This document shows, in pieces, positions 7,348-13,053 of a stretch of 16,536 nt of DNA. Position 1 is the first letter of the stretch, and each line of letters opens with the position of its first letter. A program made the translations under genes and the position numbers. A model generated the notes under the pieces. It did no database searches and was not told where the DNA came from. It saw only the letters and a list, made by a program, of their open reading frames with translations. This stretch comes from an uncultured Clostridia bacterium (lineage in GTDB: Bacteria; Bacillota; Clostridia; Oscillospirales; Oscillospiraceae): the NCBI GenBank assembly GCA_947177115.1, contig CAMWTG010000024.1, positions 1 to 16,536 of the forward strand, given 5' to 3'.

Positions 7348-8628
7348 ATGGCAACAACTTTTATTGATAAAGCGCGCATCACCGTGAAAGCGGGCGCGGG
7401 CGGCAACGGCTGCGTCTCCTTCCACCGGGAGAAATACATCGCCGCCGGCGGTCCCGATGGCGGCGATGGCGGCGCGGGCGGCAGCATTATCCTGCAGGTG
7501 GACGATAATCTCTCCACTCTGATGGATTTCCGCTACAAGCGCAAATATGTTGCGGAAAACGGCGTGGACGGTATGGGCCAGCGCAAGAGCGGCAAGGACG
7601 GCAAGTCCCTCACCATTCGCGTCCCACGGGGCACCCTGGTCCGGGATCTGGAGACCAACGAGATCATCCAGGACATGTCCGGCGATGAGCCCTTTGTCCT
7701 CTGCCGGGGCGGCAAGGGCGGATGGGGCAACACCCATTTTGCCACCCCCACCCGGCAGGCGCCCCGCTTTGCCAAGAGCGGGCTCCCCGGCGAGAGTATG
7801 GAGGTGATTCTGGAGCTGAAGCTCCTGGCGGACGTAGGACTGGTGGGTTTCCCCAACGTGGGCAAATCCACACTTCTCAGCGTGGTCAGCCGTGCCAATC
7901 CCAAGATCGCCAACTATCATTTTACCACACTGTACCCCAACCTGGGCGTAGTCTACGTAGACGATGGCGTCAGCTTTGTCATGGCGGACATCCCCGGCAT
8001 CATTGCGGGGGCCAGCGAAGGCGCGGGCCTCGGACATGAGATTATGCGGCACATTGACCGCTGCCGCCTGCTGGTCCATGTGGTGGACGTTTCCGGCAGC
8101 GAGGGGAGAGACCCTGTAGCAGATTTCGATGCCATCAACCAGGAGCTGAAGCAGTACAGCCCCGAGCTGGCCTCCCGTCCTCAGATCGTAGCCGCCAACA
8201 AGGCGGATATCATGACAGACGACAGCCTTCTGGGGGCGCTGCGGGAGCATGTGGAGGCATTGGGCTTCCCCTTGTATACCATCTCCGCCGCCGCCCACCA
8301 GGGTACCCGTGAGCTGATTTTTGCCGTGGCCAACAAGCTGAAAGAGCTGCCCCCCGTAGCGGTCTATGCTCCCGAGTACGTCAAGCGCCCGCCCAAGGTG
8401 GACGTCAGCCAGCCTCTGGAGATCACCGTAGAGGACGGCGTGTATCTGGTGGAAGGCCCCTGGCTCCAGCGGCTGATTTCCAACACCAATTTCGGCGACT
8501 ACGAAAGCCGCAACTGGTTTGACAAGATGCTGCGGGAAAGCGGTCTGTTTGACCGGCTGGAGGCTATGGGCATTAAAGACGGTGATTTGGTCAGTCTGTA
8601 TGATCTGGAATTTGAATATCAGCATTGA
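7348..8628 (+). CDS. obgE: Obg-family GTPase ObgE/CgtA
   Basis: Essential GTPase bound to the large ribosomal subunit, acting in 50S assembly and growth control. Length 426 residues, normal for Firmicutes. The N-terminal Obg fold (1-158) is glycine-rich (AGAGGNGC, GGPDGGDGGAGG). The G domain has Walker A GFPNVGKST (167-175), switch II DIPGI (Asp214) and the specificity motif NKAD (284-287). A C-terminal OCT domain is present (from about 350, PKVDVSQPLEITVEDG), as in Gram-positive Obg proteins. The start is fixed by AAGGAGGAG at 7334-7342, ending 5 bases before the ATG. No clear terminator follows. The downstream small gene has its own promoter. Confidence 0.98.
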   Translation: MATTFIDKARITVKAGAGGNGCVSFHREKYIAAGGPDGGDGGAGGSIILQVDDNLSTLMDFRYKRKYVAENGVDGMGQRKSGKDGKSLTIRVPRGTLVRDLETNEIIQDMSGDEPFVLCRGGKGGWGNTHFATPTRQAPRFAKSGLPGESMEVILELKLLADVGLVGFPNVGKSTLLSVVSRANPKIANYHFTTLYPNLGVVYVDDGVSFVMADIPGIIAGASEGAGLGHEIMRHIDRCRLLVHVVDVSGSEGRDPVADFDAINQELKQYSPELASRPQIVAANKADIMTDDSLLGALREHVEALGFPLYTISAAAHQGTRELIFAVANKLKELPPVAVYAPEYVKRPPKVDVSQPLEITVEDGVYLVEGPWLQRLISNTNFGDYESRNWFDKMLRESGLFDRLEAMGIKDGDLVSLYDLEFEYQH

Positions 8629-8672
8629 TGCGAGTCCATGTGATCCCTGATTCCAGATTCAAGAAAAAATGA

Positions 8673-8701
8673 TTGTAATTCTCCGCAAGTTGTTATATAA
8701 T
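8673..8701 (+). promoter_or_regulatory. sigma-A promoter for the small membrane protein
   Basis: TTGTAA (8673-8678), exactly 17 bases, then a perfect TATAAT (8696-8701). The predicted start is near 8708, giving a leader of about 29 bases that contains AGGAGG (8725-8730). One of the best promoter matches in the window. Confidence 0.75.
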
Positions 8702-8736
8702 AAAAAGGTATTTTAGATTTTATTAGGAGGTCTATC

Positions 8737-8931
8737 ATGAAGAGTTCTAGTACATGGCGCTTCGTGCTGAAAATCGTTGGTCTTTCGCTGGCTGCCGCAG
8801 GGCTGATTTGCGTGATGATCGGCTGCTGGGACAAGCTGGCGGAGGACGCTGCCGCGATCAAGGGTAAGCTGTCCGGCAGGGGTTGCTGTTCCGAATTTGA
8901 CGATTACGATGACGACCTGCTGTGCGAATGA
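8737..8931 (+). CDS. small single-helix membrane protein with acidic tail
   Basis: Peptide of 64 residues with no family I recognise. A short basic N-terminus (MKSSSTWRF) is followed by one hydrophobic helix (about residues 9-29, VLKIVGLSLAAAGLICVMIG), then an amphipathic stretch DKLAEDAAAIKGKL and an Asp-rich end DDYDDDLLCE. Four cysteines lie at or after the end of the helix, including an adjacent pair (GRGCCSE). It has an excellent promoter, AGGAGG six bases before the ATG, and a strong hairpin after the stop, so it looks like a genuine expressed single gene. A role as a small envelope or partner protein is only a guess. Confidence 0.75.
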   Translation: MKSSSTWRFVLKIVGLSLAAAGLICVMIGCWDKLAEDAAAIKGKLSGRGCCSEFDDYDDDLLCE

Positions 8932-8957
8932 TCCCCGGATAATGTAAAAGGCATAAT

Positions 8958-8990
8958 CAGCGTCCCCCGGTTTGAAGCCGGGGGACGCTG
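8958..8990 (+). terminator. strong hairpin after the small membrane protein gene
   Basis: A perfect 13-bp inverted repeat CAGCGTCCCCCGG, loop of 7, CCGGGGGACGCTG, starting 26 bases after the stop codon. On the plus strand it is followed by TAGCTTG, not a good U tract, so it is a terminator-like structure of uncertain efficiency. It may instead belong to the structured stretch to its right. Confidence 0.55.
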
Positions 8991-9277
8991 TAGCTTGCCG
9001 AAAAGCGGACTGTCCGGGATTTGCTCCCTGCAGTCCTTGTGAGGTTGCGGTAGGTTGTTTACGGATACTGCTTAATTTATACAAACCTTTCGGGCAGGAT
9101 GACCCTGATAAAAAGCCTTGCTCTCTGATGGCGGATTTTACCCGTATAGGAGAGACGGTAGAGGCGGCCCTGGAGGGCCGGCAGCTCCAGCCGGTCCTTC
9201 TGCGGTAGGATGGCAAAGAACTCCCTGGCGGCTGTCTCCGGGGAGGGAGCGTTCCGCCGGAAAAGCGGAACAGCCAT
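8991..9277. other. gene-free structured stretch between convergent genes
   Basis: No credible gene: open frames exist on both strands but lack ribosome sites and family character. Several short inverted repeats are visible: GGCCC/GGGCC around a TGGA loop (about 9166-9179), CCGGC/GCCGG just after it, and GTTCCGC/GCGGAAC (9251-9271). Together with the long hairpins at both ends (8958-8990 and 9278-9311) this could be a dispersed repeat or a structured RNA. I do not recognise it as RNase P, tmRNA, 6S or SRP RNA. Confidence 0.4.
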
Positions 9278-9311
9278 AAAGCTCCAGAGCCCGCAAGGGC
9301 TCTGGAGCTTT
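9278..9311 (-). terminator. terminator of the cooS operon
   Basis: A perfect 15-bp stem (AAAGCTCCAGAGCCC / GGGCTCTGGAGCTTT) with a 4-base loop, beginning 3 bases after the oxidoreductase stop codon on the minus strand. The U tract is short (TTT, part of the stem), so termination efficiency is uncertain, but the position is right. Confidence 0.7.
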
Positions 9312-9314
9312 GCG

Positions 9315-10544
9315 TCATACCGTATAGACAAACTCGCCGTTTTTCTCGTTGATGCCGTAAAAGTCCGCGAACGTCAGCCGGAAGATCTTATCCTTTTTAT
9401 CGCTGATATCAATCCCATTTTTGATAAGATGCAGGTACAGCCCGTGGTTGGAGATGTCGCCCAAAGACAGGTACCCGGTGAGTTTCCCGTTGGTAATAAT
9501 AGCTTTCTTGTATTCCGTAGGCGTCTTGTGGACGATCACGTCCGCGCCCTCAGTCAGATCCATCCGCCCCACGCTGAGCATGGTCACACCAAAGAAATTG
9601 CTGGTGTTCTTGAACGGATAGGGCTTCTCATAAGGAGTGTCGATCCCCGCCATGTTCTCCGCCGCCGCCTTGCCCTGGGCCATAGCGTCCGGCCACACGC
9701 CGGAGAGGCCCGTGCAGTCGCCTGCCGCGTACACGTCCGGCGCGGAAGTCCGCAGGTGATCATCTACCTCAATAGCCCGTTCGGCTTTGATGCCGCTGTC
9801 CAGAGCGATCTGGATCCTGGGCCGCACGCCTGCCGCCATGATGATAAAATCACAGGCAACGTGCTCCCCGGTAGAGAGGATCACCTCGGTGATATTCCCC
9901 TCACCGTCCACTACCGCGTCCGTGGCTCCAATGCCCAGCAGGAAGCGGCAGCCCTGGTCCTCAAAGACCTTCTGATACACGCTTGCGGCGTAGTCGTCCG
10001 TCTGCAGGGGCATCACCCGGGGCGCCATCTCGGCAATGGTGATCTCCGCCCCCCGGCGGCACAGCGCGGAGGCCGCATCCAGGCCCACCAGGCCGGAGCC
10101 CACAATGAACACTCGCTTGCCTTTGGCAAAGGCATCATCGATCTTCAGCGCATCGCTGAGGTCCCGGAAACCAAACACATTGGGGGCCTCCCGGAAGTGG
10201 GGGATAGGAGGGATAAAGAACCCGGACCCGGTGGCAATCAGCAGCTTGTCGTAGGGGATGCTGTAGTTCTCGCCGTAAAAGACCGTTTTCCCCTCGGTAT
10301 CAATCTTCGTTACAGTCTGGCAGGCGATGTGGAAAATATCCTTCTTCTCAAAGAAATCCCCGTCCACAAAGTTGATCTCCTGAATGGTCCGTTCATGGCC
10401 CAAAAATTTGTGCAGCATACAGCGGGAGTGGACGTGCTCGTCAATGGAGATCACCGTAATGGTATCCTTGGGGCGAAATTCCCGGAGGACCTGGGCGGCG
10501 CTGATACCGGCGGCTCCGGCGCCAATAATGACAAATCGCTCCAT
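9315..10544 (-). CDS. FAD/NAD(P)-dependent oxidoreductase of the CODH cluster
   Basis: Flavoprotein of about 409 residues of the pyridine nucleotide-disulphide oxidoreductase superfamily (NADH-rubredoxin reductase/NirB N-terminal type). It is expected to move electrons between the cluster's ferredoxin and NAD(P). FAD motif GAGAAG is at residues 8-13, ATGSG near 105, a second Rossmann motif GSGLVG for NAD(P) at 149-154, and the FAD-contacting YAAGDC near 272-277. An ATG at 10550 overlaps the ferredoxin stop (ATGA), but the ribosome site AGGGAGG (10552-10558) lies only 1 base from it and 7 bases from the in-frame ATG at 10544, so 10544 is preferred; 10550 stays possible. The order cooS-cooF-flavoprotein is known from several clostridia and from the CODH-IV region of Carboxydothermus. 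Confidence 0.9.
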   Translation of the reverse strand: MERFVIIGAGAAGISAAQVLREFRPKDTITVISIDEHVHSRCMLHKFLGHERTIQEINFVDGDFFEKKDIFHIACQTVTKIDTEGKTVFYGENYSIPYDKLLIATGSGFFIPPIPHFREAPNVFGFRDLSDALKIDDAFAKGKRVFIVGSGLVGLDAASALCRRGAEITIAEMAPRVMPLQTDDYAASVYQKVFEDQGCRFLLGIGATDAVVDGEGNITEVILSTGEHVACDFIIMAAGVRPRIQIALDSGIKAERAIEVDDHLRTSAPDVYAAGDCTGLSGVWPDAMAQGKAAAENMAGIDTPYEKPYPFKNTSNFFGVTMLSVGRMDLTEGADVIVHKTPTEYKKAIITNGKLTGYLSLGDISNHGLYLHLIKNGIDISDKKDKIFRLTFADFYGINEKNGEFVYTV

Positions 10545-10546
10545 GG

Positions 10547-11020
10547 TCATACCTCCCTTACTTCAATTGCCTTCTTGGGGCAGGCCCGCACGCAGGCGGG
10601 GCCCTCCTCCAGATGCTGGCAGAAGTCGCATTTTACCATCCGTTTCCGGTCCGGCGTAACAGCCGGAACGCCGTAGCGGCAGTTCATTACGCACATATAG
10701 CATGCTGCGCATTTGTCCCCGTTATACTCCACCAGGCCGGTTTCCATATTTTTCTCCAGCGCGCCGCTCATGCAGGCTCCCGCGCAGTCCGGGATGTCGC
10801 AGTGGCGGCAGAAGATGGGGCTGTACCCGCCCCGGCCATCGGAGATGATCCGGTTTCGGGACTGGGCAGCCGGATCGGTGAGATCCAGGGCGTACATAGC
10901 CTGCCGGATCTCCGCCAGGGTCCCCTTGCGGGGCGTCATATCCTGGTGGGATGCCATACAGGCCAGGGTGCAGTTCTTGCACCCATCGCACTTGGCGGGA
11001 TCAATAAAAATTCGTTTCAT
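10547..11020 (-). CDS. cooF: CooF-like four-cluster [4Fe-4S] ferredoxin
   Basis: Electron-transfer protein of 157 residues in the HycB/CooF family, probable partner of the CODH-like subunit. Sixteen cysteines fall into four groups: Cys11/14/17/21, Cys71/74/79/83, Cys104/107/110/114 and Cys131/134/143/147. That is enough for four [4Fe-4S] clusters in the interleaved arrangement of this family. No signal peptide, so it is cytoplasmic. AGGGAGG lies 9-10 bases before the ATG at 11020. The gene begins 15 bases after the cooS stop and overlaps the oxidoreductase gene (if that starts at 10550), so the three are one transcription unit. Electrons would pass from the cooS product through this protein to the flavoprotein. 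Confidence 0.93.
   Translation of the reverse strand: MKRIFIDPAKCDGCKNCTLACMASHQDMTPRKGTLAEIRQAMYALDLTDPAAQSRNRIISDGRGGYSPIFCRHCDIPDCAGACMSGALEKNMETGLVEYNGDKCAACYMCVMNCRYGVPAVTPDRKRMVKCDFCQHLEEGPACVRACPKKAIEVREV
10552..10558 (-). promoter_or_regulatory. ribosome binding site deciding the oxidoreductase start
   Basis: AGGGAGG on the minus strand, inside the last codons of the ferredoxin gene. It sits 7 bases before ATG 10544 and 1 base before ATG 10550, favouring the inner start. Confidence 0.6.
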
Positions 11021-11035
11021 TTTCTCGCGCCTCCC

Positions 11036-12925
11036 TTAAATGTTCAGGGCCTTGCGCTTCTCCTCGATGATGGCCTCCAGGGTGTTGGCCGCAGACTTGC
11101 CGTTGCCGTCCACAATGACCCGTCCGCCGGTGAGGCCCACCATATCCTCGGTCAGCACCTTGGTCACCAGCTTGCTGCCGGTAATGAAGGGGGGCACGCC
11201 CAGATGCAGGGGCAGGCCCAACGCCAGGGCGAAGGCTCCGTCCGCCAGCGCCTGCTCCTCCAGCCACTGAGCGGCGGAGAGCACCAGGGGCAGCTGGGGC
11301 AGGTCTACGCCCAGCTCTTCGGCGATCTCGGTAGCTACGATCTCCAGCCGTCCGATGGCGAGGCAGGGACCGAAGTTCAGCACCGGTGGAATGCCCAGCT
11401 CCTTGCACACGGCCTTCAGATTGGGGCCCGCCAGCTCAGCGGCCTCGGGAGTCATAAGGCCGATGTTCTCCAGTCCGCCGGAGGAGCAGCCCGCCGTCAG
11501 CACCAGGATGTCCTTGGCAATCAGCTCCTTGGTCAGCTCGGCGGTCAGGGTGTCGTGGCCGTAGGCCACACTGGAGCAGCCCACCACGCCGGCCAGGCCC
11601 TTGATCTTGCCCTTGACGATCAGGTCGATGAGGGGTTTCCAGCTGCCGCCCAGGAAGGCCTTCAGACTGCCCTCGCTGACGCCAGTGAGGGTATTCTTGT
11701 TGCCATGGTCCGTGAACAGGTTCATGGGCACATTGCCCCGGCGGGCCTTGTAGGCCGCGATGATCTCATCGATGATCCTGTCGCCGTCCGCTTGGCGGGT
11801 CTCGTAGTTAAAGGGAATGTACTCCGCGTTGGCCTTCTTGGCCACCACGTCCAGGCAGATCTGCTTGATCTTCAGCTCATCGCAGATGGTCTCAATGCCC
11901 GGCAGGGTGCAGTTGAACTCGGACAGGACCGCGTCAATTGCGCCGCAGGACAGCACCGCCTCAGAGATGTAGTTGTTGCCCGCGTGACCATCGAAAATCT
12001 CGGTGTAGTGGGCACCCCGCAGCTGGAGATCCTGCCCCACGCAGGTGCAGCCCACCAGCTTGAAGCCCTTGGCCCCGGCGGCTTTGGCTTTTTCCACCAC
12101 GTCCGCGTCCAGCAGACGGTCCTGAATGTAAGTAAACAAGGAGTGCTGATGGCCGGTGATCAGGATATTAATATAATCCGGATCAATGACGTTCATGCCC
12201 ACCGGCGCGGGACGGATCTCCGGATCGCCCAGCACCACATCGTTGAGCAGATTGGTCAGCTGCAGGCCGTACAATCCGGTGGACACGCCCAGACGCAGGC
12301 AGCTCACCAGCATCTCCACCGGGTCGGAGCTGAGGTTGGTGGAAGTCTTGACGATGTTGTTGAATACCTCGCCCTTGGCGCCGCCGGGCATGATGCCCAG
12401 CTCCTTCCACTTCTTCACCCGGGGGGCGTAGGCCAGCTTTTCCACCAGCTCCATCTGCTCGTACTCCGGGCGGTACAGGTCGGAGAGCACCGCGTCCGCC
12501 ACCTTTACGCACAGATCGTACTTGTCTGTGCCGGTGACGCCGAAGATCTCCGCAAGATGGTTCAGGGCCTTCTCGCTGCGGATCTTGTCCTTGTGCAGCC
12601 CGGTGTTTTTCAGCTGCCGCGCAGTGTTTTCCACCACATGGATGTAGCAGCCGGACCCGGCGGCAACGGCTCTGAGGAAATTCCGGGCCACGATAGTGTC
12701 GGCGCTGGCCCCGCAGATGCCCCGGGGGGCGTCAGGGGTGATGCGGCAGGGCCCATTGGCGCACAGGCGGCAGCACACGCCCGTGAGGCCGAAGCCGCAC
12801 TTGGTCTCCTGGGTGGCCACCCGATGGTGGGCGGTCTCCAGGGGCAGGGAGCGGATATAGTTCTCCATGGGCTTATCCGCGCTGGCGCAGGTATTGCGGC
12901 TGAGGCAGTCGGTACAGCTGTTCAT
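11036..12925 (-). CDS. cooS: CODH-type catalytic subunit CooS, divergent active-site surroundings
   Basis: Homologue of anaerobic Ni,Fe carbon monoxide dehydrogenase (CO + H2O to CO2 + 2 e-), 629 residues, normal length. Ligands align well with Carboxydothermus CODH-II as I recall it: D cluster Cys43 and Cys51; B cluster Cys52, 55, 60 and 71; C cluster His259, Cys295, Cys339, Cys450, Cys480 and Cys521. Yet Tyr94, Val97, Asn100 and Arg103 stand where the proton-path histidines 93, 96, 99 and 102 should be, and Gln558 where Lys563 should be. An extra N-terminal CTDCLSRNTC (Cys4, 7, 13) precedes the fold. The start ATG follows GGAGG by 11 bases. No cooC maturation gene is nearby. Homology is certain; CO turnover is doubtful. 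Precedent exists: CooS-V of Carboxydothermus has a CODH fold but no CO activity. Confidence 0.93.
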   Translation of the reverse strand: MNSCTDCLSRNTCASADKPMENYIRSLPLETAHHRVATQETKCGFGLTGVCCRLCANGPCRITPDAPRGICGASADTIVARNFLRAVAAGSGCYIHVVENTARQLKNTGLHKDKIRSEKALNHLAEIFGVTGTDKYDLCVKVADAVLSDLYRPEYEQMELVEKLAYAPRVKKWKELGIMPGGAKGEVFNNIVKTSTNLSSDPVEMLVSCLRLGVSTGLYGLQLTNLLNDVVLGDPEIRPAPVGMNVIDPDYINILITGHQHSLFTYIQDRLLDADVVEKAKAAGAKGFKLVGCTCVGQDLQLRGAHYTEIFDGHAGNNYISEAVLSCGAIDAVLSEFNCTLPGIETICDELKIKQICLDVVAKKANAEYIPFNYETRQADGDRIIDEIIAAYKARRGNVPMNLFTDHGNKNTLTGVSEGSLKAFLGGSWKPLIDLIVKGKIKGLAGVVGCSSVAYGHDTLTAELTKELIAKDILVLTAGCSSGGLENIGLMTPEAAELAGPNLKAVCKELGIPPVLNFGPCLAIGRLEIVATEIAEELGVDLPQLPLVLSAAQWLEEQALADGAFALALGLPLHLGVPPFITGSKLVTKVLTEDMVGLTGGRVIVDGNGKSAANTLEAIIEEKRKALNI

Positions 12926-12967
12926 AAAATGTTTTTCCTCCTCATGAATGATTCCAAAGAAATAGAC

Positions 12968-12985
12968 TTGTTAAATAGTTCACGA
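12968..12985 (-). promoter_or_regulatory. candidate Rex operator over the cooS transcription start
   Basis: TTGTTAA-ATAG-TTCACGA fits the Rex consensus TTGTTAAnnnnTTAACAA with 7/7 in one half and 5/7 in the other. It begins about where transcription from the TATACT -10 box should start, a typical place for a repressor site. Rex responds to the NADH/NAD+ ratio, which would suit an operon ending in an NAD-linked oxidoreductase. Inference from motif and position only. Confidence 0.4.
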
Positions 12986-12989
12986 TGTC

Positions 12990-13018
12990 AGTATACCGTA
13001 ATTAGATGCGCATTGCAG
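12990..13018 (-). promoter_or_regulatory. probable cooS promoter
   Basis: Minus-strand TATACT (12995-12990) with a weak CTGCAA 17 bases upstream (13018-13013). The leader to the cooS ATG would be about 58 bases. The weak -35 suggests either activation or low basal expression. No clear terminator for the upstream binding-protein gene separates the two, so some read-through is possible. Confidence 0.45.
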
Positions 13019-13053
13019 TTGCATCGGCAACAGACACAAACTGGCAAAACCGG

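Noticed and set aside
6544..8625. A 693-codon open frame on the minus strand opposite obgE and its neighbour
   Set aside because: Antisense shadow: it spans several real genes on the plus strand, has no ribosome site and no recognisable motif, while ObgE motifs are complete.
9077..9331. Minus-strand open frame of 84 codons in the gene-free stretch
   Set aside because: It starts inside the end of the oxidoreductase gene, reads through two hairpins and has no ribosome site; better treated as part of a structured or repeated stretch.
10550..10550. ATG overlapping the ferredoxin stop as start of the oxidoreductase
   Set aside because: The ribosome site lies one base away from it; the in-frame ATG at 10544 has normal spacing. 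Not excluded, only less likely.
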